The notes beneath the pieces are model-generated. The model was not told the DNA's origin. It ran no database searches and was given only the letters and a program-made list of their open reading frames with translations. The position numbers and the translations under genes are program-made. From Lentisphaerota bacterium (GTDB taxonomy: Bacteria; Verrucomicrobiota; Kiritimatiellia; UBA8416; JAUUYL01): 64,000 bases of DNA. Positions 9,076 through 18,147 of this stretch are shown in pieces. The stretch is from contig JAUUYL010000002.1 of assembly GCA_030590485.1 (NCBI GenBank), positions 1 to 64,000 of the forward strand, given 5' to 3'. How positions within the stretch are numbered: the first letter of the stretch is position 1; each line of letters opens with the position of its first letter.

Positions 9076-9827
9076 GCATCATCTCCGAAATCCGTCATCC
9101 CGGCAAAAGATCGAAGTTTGTCAGCATGACGGTGCTCAGCCTTTGAGAGCATGAGGAATGTATTCTTAAGCGAAGGAAACATAGTAAGATACGCCAGCTC
9201 AGCATAAAAATCAGCCGTGGCAAGCTCATGCTCAATCGCATGCTCAAGAACAGGCTTGTCCGACGCAGAAATATTATGATGCAAGTTGTCTCTTTCTTCA
9301 GGGACATAATCGCCTGCAGATGGAAACAGATCATCCGGCTTCTGAGAATATTCCGTCAACTGCTTCAAATGATCACCTTCCTCTTTCGCCAACTGCGCAA
9401 GAAGTGTCTTGAATTCCTTGTCAACCGCCTTACCCGCCATGGTTCTATAGTCATCAAATGCCGCTTTCTCGAACTCCATGGCCATATTCAAGACAAAATG
9501 CCCCACTACCGGCGATGCTTTCACCTGAACTTCTTTCTCAGGAACAAATGCATGCCAAAGAATAATAGCGCCGAAGATGAGAAACATGATGCCGGCAGCA
9601 ATCTTCAATTGCTTCGGATCTATATATTTGGACATCATACTTCCAAGCAACACAGCAAGAAACGTCGACAACACCAACGCCGATGACGCCGCAGCGAACA
9701 CAGTCCATTTAGCCGATTCTGAAGTCGTCGCCCTCGCCATCGCAGCCAGCTGAGTCTTGTCCCCCAACTCTGCAAGAAAGATAAGAACAAATGTGCTTAA
9801 AAATATTTTCCAATTCATATAGTGCAC
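9069..9827 (-). CDS. GDT1/TMEM165 (UPF0016) half-repeat fused to rubrerythrin-like ferritin domain
   Basis: FLAELGDKTQLAAMARAT (UPF0016 signature) followed by ferritin-like helices with EEGDH and AEHRHADKL. Confidence 0.85.
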   Translation of the reverse strand: MHYMNWKIFLSTFVLIFLAELGDKTQLAAMARATTSESAKWTVFAAASSALVLSTFLAVLLGSMMSKYIDPKQLKIAAGIMFLIFGAIILWHAFVPEKEVQVKASPVVGHFVLNMAMEFEKAAFDDYRTMAGKAVDKEFKTLLAQLAKEEGDHLKQLTEYSQKPDDLFPSAGDYVPEERDNLHHNISASDKPVLEHAIEHELATADFYAELAYLTMFPSLKNTFLMLSKAEHRHADKLRSFAGMTDFGDDAC

Positions 9828-9832
9828 CCCTA

Positions 9833-11263
9833 TTACTCAGCTTCAGGCCCAGTGCTACCAAACGCATATGGCAACGGCACAATCTTCTGTTCGTCAATCT
9901 CATGAAGAACCGGCGTAAAAATGTCCCATGCAGCTTCGAGCTCTTCTTTTGTAACAAAAAGACTTCTATCTCCACGAATAACATCCAAAATCAAACTTTC
10001 ATACGCATCTGGTATAATCTCATCAAATGCATGCTTGTAGCGTAAATCCAAATCCTTTGAGGTGAAGTTCATGCCCATACCCGGAGTCTTATTTGTGAAA
10101 CGCAAATATATGGCTTCATCCGGCTGAATTCTTATAACCAGCTCGTTGGCTTCCGGGCATACGCCTGCATCACAGAAGATATTGTTTGCGACATGGCGAA
10201 ACTTAATTCTAATTCTCGTAACATGCTTATCCAGCCCCTTTCCTGCTGTAATACTGAAAGGAACACCAGCCCAACGGTCATTATTTATACTCAACTTTAC
10301 CTTTGCGAACGTAGGCGTAATCGAATCGTCCGGAACCGTATCATCGGACGTATACGCACCCACATCCTTGCTACCGCACTTGCCATCCTTGTACTGACCC
10401 AGAATAATATCATCTACTTGAACAGTCGCAATACTTCTCATCAACTTTACCTTTTTCTCCGCTATTGATGATGAACTGTATCGGTCAGGAGGACACATTG
10501 CCACGAGAGAAAGTACCTGGATAAGATGATTTTGCACAACATCACGAATGATCCCATATTTATCAAAATAACCACCCCGCCCATCAACTCCCGAGTTCTC
10601 TTTCCAGACAACTTCAACGCTCTCGATAAACTCCTTATTCCAAAGCGGCTCAAATATCAGATTAGCAAACCTCAAGACCAGCAGGTTCTGAATCAACTCC
10701 TTACCCAGATAATGATCCATGCGGAAAGTTTGATCTTCTGCAAATATCAGCGCCAATTCCCTGGTCAAAGTGTCCGACGATTGACGATCACGCCCGAACG
10801 GTTTCTCTATCACCACACGCGACCATGGGTTAACACCATCGCAAGCAACAAATCCGGCGTCACCTATGGCGTCAGCAACATCCATAAAGATCGAAGGAGG
10901 AATCGCAAAATAAAATACTCTGTTAACATCTCGAGAGGGTTCTGTATCCTGCATTACCTGATACAAATCCAGAAACGAGTCTGAAGAATCGTAACTGCCG
11001 GAGACATAATGACAACGAGCCACAAAATCCTTCTGGTTATCGGCGCATTCTTTAGCATCAGGCGTGTAGTGGCACGGCAAATCACTTGATATCTTCACGC
11101 GAAACTCATCATGCGTAAACTTCGACCGGGCAAACCCGAATACGTTGAAATCTCCAGGGAGCAGTCCCTGGCAGAAAAGCGAAAAGAGTGCCGGGTATAT
11201 CTTTTTTTGAGCCAAATCGCCCGATGCACCAACAATAATAATACTAACAGCTTCCGAGGCCAC
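9833..11263 (-). CDS. zwf: Glucose-6-phosphate 1-dehydrogenase
   Basis: IVGASGDLAQKKIYPALF, VVIEKPFGRD, FRMDHYLGKE. Confidence 0.97.
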   Translation of the reverse strand: MASEAVSIIIVGASGDLAQKKIYPALFSLFCQGLLPGDFNVFGFARSKFTHDEFRVKISSDLPCHYTPDAKECADNQKDFVARCHYVSGSYDSSDSFLDLYQVMQDTEPSRDVNRVFYFAIPPSIFMDVADAIGDAGFVACDGVNPWSRVVIEKPFGRDRQSSDTLTRELALIFAEDQTFRMDHYLGKELIQNLLVLRFANLIFEPLWNKEFIESVEVVWKENSGVDGRGGYFDKYGIIRDVVQNHLIQVLSLVAMCPPDRYSSSSIAEKKVKLMRSIATVQVDDIILGQYKDGKCGSKDVGAYTSDDTVPDDSITPTFAKVKLSINNDRWAGVPFSITAGKGLDKHVTRIRIKFRHVANNIFCDAGVCPEANELVIRIQPDEAIYLRFTNKTPGMGMNFTSKDLDLRYKHAFDEIIPDAYESLILDVIRGDRSLFVTKEELEAAWDIFTPVLHEIDEQKIVPLPYAFGSTGPEAE

Positions 11264-12780
11264 TATTCATCTTTCCTTTCGAGCACAAGGTATACCGGCA
11301 ACCCGACTACCTCGTAATAGTCCATCACCTCTTTGACACTTGAAGCCATACTGTCTGTAGCATCATACCGGAGTATTGAAAAGTTCTCTAATTCACCCAC
11401 CACTGCCTCATCAACAAAAGTGGTCTTTTCCATTTTCATGCAGTTCTTGCACCAATGCGCCCAAAAGTCGATCAGTATCGGTTTGCCACTCTCGTCACTT
11501 TGTTGTAACAGCTCCCCGAAATCACTGCTTTTTTCATTGTAAGATAAAAGCTGATATGTCAGATGCCCATAATAGAGCGCCATTCCCAGAATGAGCACAC
11601 CAAACCCATATTTGACATACTCCATCCATTTTCCGGGCTTAGGCAATACCCCCATCCCTGCACCCGCAAGAGGCCATGGTAGAGCCATGCCAACACCTAA
11701 CAGGAACGGTAACAGTAACCCCGCGTTATTACCACCGCTGTAAAGGTTTCTTGCCAACACCAACACAGACAATAGAACAGGCGCAACACAAGCACCGGCA
11801 AGCAATGCCGCAACGCCACCAATCACCGCAGCTGCCCAAAAACTACCTTTTCGCTGATTCGGTCCACCATGCTGAAACTTACTTAAATCAACATTTATCA
11901 CCCCAAACATTGCCATAGACATAAGAAGAAATAGAACTGTTATAGCCAGATTAAACCAAGGCGAGGCATTGAGCGCGCCAAACTGCGCGCTGGTCAAAAT
12001 CACTATTAAACCCAGCCCGCCATATACAATAGCCATGCCCGCACCATACGCCGCACCCAATGCAAAACCCCTGCCTTTTGATTGCGCAGCGGCACCAGCA
12101 CCTATGATTGCAAGATTGATTGGTATCATGGGCAAAACACAGGGCGTCAAGTTCAACAACAATCCACCAAGCAAAATGCCCAACAATGTTAATATCATTC
12201 CACGTGCAGGCTTACTGCCAGCAGCCTCCTCATCGCGAAGGAAAGCAAGAAATTTTTCAGGAGCAACATAACCAGAAGTGCGAGCTTTCACTTCGTATTG
12301 ATCTGCCAGATCAGCCCATGCCGGTCGCCCGGATGCATCCTGATCTACGCCATCATCAAGAATCACGCTCTTCCCCGGCAATAAACTAAACTTTTTGCTC
12401 TGAGGAAAGTAACATGTCTTGTCATCACAGCCCTGATAAGAAACGGTTACAGTGAGCAAACGAGACGCACCAAATGTCACTCCGTAGGAAAAACGCACAT
12501 CATGCTGATATATACCCACCGTCTTTTCTTGAAATGCATCGTATTTCTGCTTTGACTCAGAACCTGACTTTAATCCGATGACCGCGTCACCCACCACTTC
12601 AACAGACAACTGTTCCTCATACAAATAATGTCCGTCAGGAACAGTAAGAGTCACGACCAGAACAGGTACGCCACTATCTTGTGACAACTCAGCGGTCGCA
12701 GTAAAAGGATCTTCAAACTGCGCAAACAACCGTCCGCACAGCAACATCAGGAGCATACCTGAAATAAGAATTCGTTTCAT
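11263..12780 (-). CDS. dsbD: Thiol:disulfide interchange protein DsbD-like
   Basis: N-terminal DsbD domain (YQGCDDKTCYFPQSK), TM domain (LTPCVLPMIPI; GACVAPVLLSV), C-terminal thioredoxin DFWAHWCKNCMKME. Confidence 0.93.
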   Translation of the reverse strand: MKRILISGMLLMLLCGRLFAQFEDPFTATAELSQDSGVPVLVVTLTVPDGHYLYEEQLSVEVVGDAVIGLKSGSESKQKYDAFQEKTVGIYQHDVRFSYGVTFGASRLLTVTVSYQGCDDKTCYFPQSKKFSLLPGKSVILDDGVDQDASGRPAWADLADQYEVKARTSGYVAPEKFLAFLRDEEAAGSKPARGMILTLLGILLGGLLLNLTPCVLPMIPINLAIIGAGAAAQSKGRGFALGAAYGAGMAIVYGGLGLIVILTSAQFGALNASPWFNLAITVLFLLMSMAMFGVINVDLSKFQHGGPNQRKGSFWAAAVIGGVAALLAGACVAPVLLSVLVLARNLYSGGNNAGLLLPFLLGVGMALPWPLAGAGMGVLPKPGKWMEYVKYGFGVLILGMALYYGHLTYQLLSYNEKSSDFGELLQQSDESGKPILIDFWAHWCKNCMKMEKTTFVDEAVVGELENFSILRYDATDSMASSVKEVMDYYEVVGLPVYLVLERKDE

Positions 12781-12838
12781 GCCTTCCGCCTTTCGCTCTT
12801 CAGCCGCTTGGATCAAATACTATACAAATCGTCTAGAC

Positions 12839-13312
12839 TCAATCTTCAGCAAAGATATGCTCGTCGTACTCGGTCTCAAATTTAAGCTTGTGCTTATCTT
12901 CATCTTCAGCAAGAGCAAGAAACGTACTGCGCACATCTTCATGTTGACTTATCTCAGCAAGGTCACGATACATATCGCCCGCCATCTGTTCTTTCTTCAT
13001 GGCCAACGTGAGAATATCCTGATAGTTCATATCTGAAGACGACTCAACGTCAATAAGATATTTCGAAATATGCAAATCCAACACCTTCTCCTGCGGCATC
13101 ATTATCTTGCCACTTTCCTTTATATCTCGGAGTTTTGCTGCGTGCCCTCGTTCCTGGTCAGCAAACGTGAGTAGCTCCCGACTAATGGCATCATCTGTCA
13201 CCTTCGCTGCCAGTGACTGATAAAACTCCACTGCGCTATTCTCACCCTGAATCGCAAAATCCAGAACGTCCGCCACACTATCACCTTTACCACCAATAAT
13301 TTCTTCTGTCAT
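12839..13312 (-). CDS. Rubrerythrin-like ferritin-family protein
   Basis: AIQGENSAVEFYQSLA...DQERGHAAKL...EDEDKHKLKFETEYDEHIF. Confidence 0.85.
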   Translation of the reverse strand: MTEEIIGGKGDSVADVLDFAIQGENSAVEFYQSLAAKVTDDAISRELLTFADQERGHAAKLRDIKESGKIMMPQEKVLDLHISKYLIDVESSSDMNYQDILTLAMKKEQMAGDMYRDLAEISQHEDVRSTFLALAEDEDKHKLKFETEYDEHIFAED

Positions 13313-13340
13313 GCCAAGCCTCCAGTTCCATCTTCAGAAA

Positions 13341-13499
13341 TCAATTAACTTCAGAAAAACTATCTTTATCTACTCCGCATTCAGGACAGACCCAATCGCC
13401 CGACACATCGGCAAATGCCGTACCGGCGGCAACACCATTATCCGGATCCCCTACCTCTGGATCATAAATATAACCACACACATCACAAATGTACTTCAT
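13341..13499 (-). CDS. Rubredoxin (absent from supplied ORF track)
   Basis: Translated by hand: [52 protein letters not shown]; both CxxCG knuckles present. Confidence 0.97.
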   Translation of the reverse strand: MKYICDVCGYIYDPEVGDPDNGVAAGTAFADVSGDWVCPECGVDKDSFSEVN

Positions 13500-13500
13500 T

Positions 13501-13998
13501 TTACAACTCCTCTTTTATCTTCTTTTTCTCCTTAAGAATCCAGTGGATATGCTTTGTCTCTTCCAGCATTAACGCATCTATTTTATCTCTTCCGAAATCA
13601 GCTGACACAAGTTCACGCATTGCAACAAAAAAGCTTATCGTATCCTTTTCCGCCTGGAGCGCAATATCGAGAATATCATCAAGCGTTTCCTCCCCCTTCA
13701 GCAATTCAGTCAAACCTGTACCCGTCAGATCAAAGACATGACTGTCAGCCATGGCTTCCAAATACTGAGCTGCCTCGTTGTCGTGATCAAATGCCGCCAC
13801 CTCTGATTCCCGGGCTGCAAATTCTTTCCGCATTCCTTCGAATAGAGCCAGATGCGCATCTTCCTGCTCAGCTATAAGAAGAAGCAAGTCCTTCCCCTCT
13901 TCACATATCTCAGCGGCTCTTCTATAGAACAATCCACCGTTTCGCTCGATCTGAGCAGCCATCTGCAGAACCTCGTCAGCATGAAATACAGCACTCAT
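13501..13998 (-). CDS. Ferritin-like/rubrerythrin-family protein
   Basis: [19 protein letters not shown]...[13 protein letters not shown]...[17 protein letters not shown] at MSAVFHADE. Confidence 0.8.
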   Translation of the reverse strand: MSAVFHADEVLQMAAQIERNGGLFYRRAAEICEEGKDLLLLIAEQEDAHLALFEGMRKEFAARESEVAAFDHDNEAAQYLEAMADSHVFDLTGTGLTELLKGEETLDDILDIALQAEKDTISFFVAMRELVSADFGRDKIDALMLEETKHIHWILKEKKKIKEEL

Positions 13999-14021
13999 AA
14001 TCCCAGCCTCCTTTTGCTCAT

Positions 14022-14405
14022 TTAGCTCTTCCATAAACCGTGTTTATTACAGTAAGCACGTGCACTCACCGAATCAACATTTACACCTTCAAATGTTGCT
14101 TCAGGTTCATCCCCAGGACTTAAATCCACTCTATATACTGCTGATCCCACTAAAAGCTCTATCCACTCAATATAATGATCATCAGCCATAGGATGAGGCA
14201 CCGATCCAACCGTTACCGTCACAGTTGACCCGTCTTTCGCAACAACCGGAACATGTTTCTCTGTCGCAGCATCAGTCGAATTCGCTTCGTACATCTTCAT
14301 TGCCTGATCACAACACGCCAACGTTCCACCCGCCGCATGTAACACTTCAACAACATTCCCACATGCTTCACATTTATATACCTGAAGTTTCTCCGTCATA
14401 TTCAT
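14022..14405 (-). CDS. Desulfoferrodoxin (superoxide reductase)
   Basis: LQVYKCEACGNVVEVLHAAGGTLACCDQAMK; KHVPVV...HPMADDHYIEWIEL...AYCNKHGLWKS. Confidence 0.95.
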   Translation of the reverse strand: MNMTEKLQVYKCEACGNVVEVLHAAGGTLACCDQAMKMYEANSTDAATEKHVPVVAKDGSTVTVTVGSVPHPMADDHYIEWIELLVGSAVYRVDLSPGDEPEATFEGVNVDSVSARAYCNKHGLWKS

Positions 14406-14483
14406 CTCCTTAAATCATTCCACCAAACTGCAGAGCCCATCAGCAAAATCGCCATAACAACCATAGAACCATCAACCATTCAT

Positions 14484-14501
14484 TCGAAAATACATTTTCG
14501 A
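14484..14501. promoter_or_regulatory. Perfect palindrome TCGAAAATACATTTTCGA
   Basis: 8+2+8 inverted repeat between rbr stop and desulfoferrodoxin start; no U-tract on minus strand. Confidence 0.4.
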
Positions 14502-14511
14502 CTGACCTATT

Positions 14512-15084
14512 CTACCAGTTCTCTGCGAGTACTTCAAAATAAGCCTGAGGATGAGCGCAGGCCTTGCAAAGCTCCGGTGCCTCAGGCCCCTCGTGCAGAT
14601 AACCGCAGTTCTTACAACGCCATACCACGACCTCATCCTTCTTGAAAACTTTACCTTCTTCAATGTTCTTGATCAAAGCAAGATAACGCTTCTCATGCTG
14701 CTTCTCCGCCACCGCGATAGACTCAAAAACCTCCGCAATATTATCAAAACCCTCTTCGCGAGCCACTACCGCGAATGACGGATACATATCCGTCCATTCA
14801 TAGTTTTCTCCAGCAGCACTACCCTTCAGGTTGTCTACGGTCTCGCCAATGATACCAAAAGGGAATGCCCCTGTTATCTCCGCCTCACCGCCATCCATCA
14901 ATTTGAAAAGCCTCTTGGCATGCTCTTTTTCCTGATCCGCCGTCTCAAGAAAAATATTTGCCATCTGCACATACCCATCTTTTTTGGCCTTACTCGCGAA
15001 ATATGTATACCTGTTACGAGCCTGTGACTCCCCCGCAAATGCCGCCATCAGATTTGTTGCCGTCTTACTTCCTTTTAACTCCAT
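14512..15084 (-). CDS. rbr: Rubrerythrin
   Basis: [61 protein letters not shown]-terminal rubredoxin-like [10 protein letters not shown]...[11 protein letters not shown]. Confidence 0.97.
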   Translation of the reverse strand: MELKGSKTATNLMAAFAGESQARNRYTYFASKAKKDGYVQMANIFLETADQEKEHAKRLFKLMDGGEAEITGAFPFGIIGETVDNLKGSAAGENYEWTDMYPSFAVVAREEGFDNIAEVFESIAVAEKQHEKRYLALIKNIEEGKVFKKDEVVVWRCKNCGYLHEGPEAPELCKACAHPQAYFEVLAENW

Positions 15085-15156
15085 CTTTACATCCTCCCGT
15101 TATTTAGATTATAGCCTCGCGCAGTACGAGCATACTTCCCATACCTGTATAGGCCT

Positions 15157-15172
15157 AGCTGATTCTGTGCCA
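15157..15172 (-). promoter_or_regulatory. Sigma54-like promoter of rubrerythrin
   Basis: TGGCACAGAATCAGCT; intact -24 TGGCAC and -12 GC at correct spacing, 73 bp upstream of ATG. Confidence 0.5.
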
Positions 15173-15290
15173 GATTCAACAAAAACAGCATGTTTATTCG
15201 TATCTAGCTGGCATTCATAATGTTATAAATTAGCAACAATCTCCAATTCTCGGATATAGTCTCAATAACTGCTTCCATCTCCTGAACTTT

Positions 15291-15306
15291 TGACACAACT
15301 GAGACA
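15291..15306 (-). promoter_or_regulatory. Candidate upstream activator site TGACACAACTGAGACA (as read on + strand)
   Basis: Two units at 9-bp period, the same layout as TGAGACATCTGAGACA upstream of the superoxide reductase gene. Confidence 0.45.
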
Positions 15307-15310
15307 CCGC

Positions 15311-16942
15311 CTACATGAGCTCAGCAGCAGCTTTCCTAATATCCGTTATACGCCTTGGACTCACACTGACAGAGGTGATCCCCATGTCTATCAACTTTCT
15401 GATATGTTGCGGGTCACCAGCGAGCTCGCCACAAACAGACAACGGCTTGCCAGCTTCCTGCGCCGCATCTGCCATCTGATTCATAAGCTTCCAAAAAACT
15501 GCTCTGTCAGGATTATAGTCATAAGATACAAGCTCATTGTCACGATCGACTGCAAAAAGGTATTGCGTCAAATCGTTTGTACCAATACTGGCAAAGTCAA
15601 TGAGCTCATACAATTCGCGCGCCATAAGACAGGCTGACGGGACTTCGAACATTATGCCGTGCAGAATCTCTCCATAATTGAAATCTTTGATCGCATTCAA
15701 GAAGACACTCTTAATCTCCACAAACTGATCCGCATCAATAATCATCGGATACATGATCTTTATTCTGCCGCCTTTAACCTCTGATATTCTAGCCAAAGCA
15801 CGAGCCTGAGTTTCAAGAACGTCTCTTCTGCCCAACAACAACCTTGCACCACGCCAGCCAAGTGCCGGGTTCTCTTCACTCGGAATCTGCATAAATGGCA
15901 TCGCCTTGTCAGACCCAATATCAAAAAGCCTGAAAACTACACCCTTACCCGCCATTGCCTTAGCTATTTTGTCGTAACGATCAAAAAGTTCATCCTCAGA
16001 AAAAAACCTGCCTGCAGCCATCACTTCAAATTCTGTTCTGTAAAGACCAACCCCCTCGGCATTCATCCTGATGCATTCATCCAGATCAGCCGGCAAGCTT
16101 ACGTTTGCCATTACCTCAAAACCTTTAACAGGATCAACAGCCACAGGCTCGACCCTTGGCGCCTCCGTTTCCGCATCCATAAAATCCGCAATACTCTCAT
16201 CGGTCGGATGAATTATAACCACGCCTGAAGAACCATCTATCAACAGATTCGTACCACAACCGATCAGACCCCGAACCCCTTGCAGTCCGCTCACTGCCGG
16301 TATACCAAGCGCTCTAGCAAGGATTGCTGCATGCGAATTGACTCCACCATGCTCAGTAACAAAACCTATGGTCAGATCAGGATCAATATCAACAGTAAGT
16401 GTCGGAGTTAACTCATCCGCAACAATTATCCGGTTCTTGCCGTGCTGACAATGTTTCTTGTCACATTGCAGTGATGGCTGCATGTTGCCCATTACATCCA
16501 GTAGCCTGCGCTTTATCTCACCAAAATCAGTCGCCCTAGCACTGATATATTCATCATCAATAGCCTGTAAGCGCGCCTCATAAGAATCCAAGACATGCGT
16601 AATCGCATAATCAGCATTAACGTTCTCTTCTGTTATATGCGTAACAACTTCTTTTCTAAGCTGCGAGTCTTCAAGAATCATCTTCTGCGCAGTGAAAATC
16701 TCAGCTTCCGCTTTTCCTATTCTCTCTTCGACTCGGTCATGAATCACAACAAGGCGTTCCCCGGCAATCTCTATTGCCCTGTCTACCCTTGCTATCTCCC
16801 TCTCAATCCCCTCGCCTTCCACCTTGTACATGGACAGATTGCTATGCCTATTCTCATTAAAAAGGCATACCTTCCCAACAGCTCGTCCCTTACTCAGAGC
16901 AAGACCTTCAATTCGGGTTTCTTTCTGTTTCGTCTTCTCCAT
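15311..16942 (-). CDS. ptsI: Phosphoenolpyruvate-protein phosphotransferase (PTS enzyme I)
   Basis: GGVNSHAAILARALGIPAV, EGVGLYRTEFEVM, GWRGARLLL, SIGTNDLTQYLFAVDRDN, SVCGELAGDP. Confidence 0.95.
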   Translation of the reverse strand: MEKTKQKETRIEGLALSKGRAVGKVCLFNENRHSNLSMYKVEGEGIEREIARVDRAIEIAGERLVVIHDRVEERIGKAEAEIFTAQKMILEDSQLRKEVVTHITEENVNADYAITHVLDSYEARLQAIDDEYISARATDFGEIKRRLLDVMGNMQPSLQCDKKHCQHGKNRIIVADELTPTLTVDIDPDLTIGFVTEHGGVNSHAAILARALGIPAVSGLQGVRGLIGCGTNLLIDGSSGVVIIHPTDESIADFMDAETEAPRVEPVAVDPVKGFEVMANVSLPADLDECIRMNAEGVGLYRTEFEVMAAGRFFSEDELFDRYDKIAKAMAGKGVVFRLFDIGSDKAMPFMQIPSEENPALGWRGARLLLGRRDVLETQARALARISEVKGGRIKIMYPMIIDADQFVEIKSVFLNAIKDFNYGEILHGIMFEVPSACLMARELYELIDFASIGTNDLTQYLFAVDRDNELVSYDYNPDRAVFWKLMNQMADAAQEAGKPLSVCGELAGDPQHIRKLIDMGITSVSVSPRRITDIRKAAAELM

Positions 16943-16944
16943 CT

Positions 16945-18129
16945 TTATTCAGACGCCATCGCTTTCTCAGCGAGCATCCTTCCTGCCTCATAACATTCTT
17001 CCAACACCTCTTCTGTCGGCACAAACTGACACTCTATAGCCTCACGAAGTATCTCCACCTTCATGTCCGTCAAATATCCCTCAACATCCCGCGCACCACC
17101 CTTTGACCACCCGTATGACCCAAAGGCGAATCCCTTCTTCCTGGCAGGCCCTAGCCCTTTGAGATACGTAAGCGCCGCAGCCATGGCGGGCATAAGCGTC
17201 TTATTTAAAGTGGGAGAACCCACCGCAACCACCGCAGCATCAAGAATCTCAGCCGCAATAACGGTCATGTGATCATTACTGACGTCTATCAGTCTCGCCT
17301 CAATATTCTGCTCCATCGCCCCAGCCAGTATCGCCTTTGCCATCTTCTCTGTACTCTTCCACATGGTATCATAAATCACAAGCACCTTACGGGCCTGCTT
17401 CTGCGTCACCCAGTCCTGATAGGCAGACATAATAACATCTATATTCTCGCGCCAGATAATACCATGACTCGGAGCTATTATCTCAATATCCATCTTAGAG
17501 GCCTTGTCCAGCACCCGCGCTATAGGCCCTCCGAAAAGCATGACTATATTCGCATAGTATGTCTTTGCCTCATGCATGATAATGTCCAGCGTGTCTTCAT
17601 CGTCAAATCTATGGGAAGAAGCATAATGCTGACCGAACGCGTCCATGGAAAAAAGAAGTTTCTCTTCAGGGATATAGGTGAACATCGACTCCGGCCAGTG
17701 AACCATCGGCGTCTCCATAAAAGTCAGCGTACGCTTCCCAAGGGAAATACTATCTCCATCCTTAACAATCTTCCACTTCCAGTCCTTAGTATCGTAATGC
17801 ATGTTCAACGCCTTCTGGCATTTGGCATCGCAAACCAGCTCCGCAGACCGACATACACTCATAACCGAAGGAAGCCCCCCCGAATGATCAGGTTCCGCGT
17901 GATTGCAAACTACATAGTCGACCTTGGACAAATCTGTCAGTTCGGAAACATTCGACATAAGACGTTCGACAAACTGAGCTTTGACGGTATCTATCAACGC
18001 CGTTTTGTCGTCTCGCACAAGATACGCGTTATATGTTGAACCCCGCTCAGTTCGGTATCCATGAAAATCCCTTACACCCCAATCAATATACCCCACCCAG
18101 TCAATATTATCACAAAGCTCTGTATTCAT
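16945..18129 (-). CDS. FprA-family A-type flavoprotein (flavodiiron; O2/NO reductase type)
   Basis: MBL-fold CNHAEPDHSGGLP; MVHWPESMFTY; flavodoxin-like LVIYDTMWKSTEKMA. Confidence 0.95.
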   Translation of the reverse strand: MNTELCDNIDWVGYIDWGVRDFHGYRTERGSTYNAYLVRDDKTALIDTVKAQFVERLMSNVSELTDLSKVDYVVCNHAEPDHSGGLPSVMSVCRSAELVCDAKCQKALNMHYDTKDWKWKIVKDGDSISLGKRTLTFMETPMVHWPESMFTYIPEEKLLFSMDAFGQHYASSHRFDDEDTLDIIMHEAKTYYANIVMLFGGPIARVLDKASKMDIEIIAPSHGIIWRENIDVIMSAYQDWVTQKQARKVLVIYDTMWKSTEKMAKAILAGAMEQNIEARLIDVSNDHMTVIAAEILDAAVVAVGSPTLNKTLMPAMAAALTYLKGLGPARKKGFAFGSYGWSKGGARDVEGYLTDMKVEILREAIECQFVPTEEVLEECYEAGRMLAEKAMASE

Positions 18130-18147
18130 TAAGATACCCCTTACATG

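Noticed and set aside
14030-14480. Sigma54 promoter for the desulfoferrodoxin operon
   Set aside because: TGGCGATTTTGC-like string has wrong -24/-12 spacing.
17269-18039. 256-aa plus-strand ORF
   Set aside because: Antisense to the FprA flavoprotein gene; no domain.
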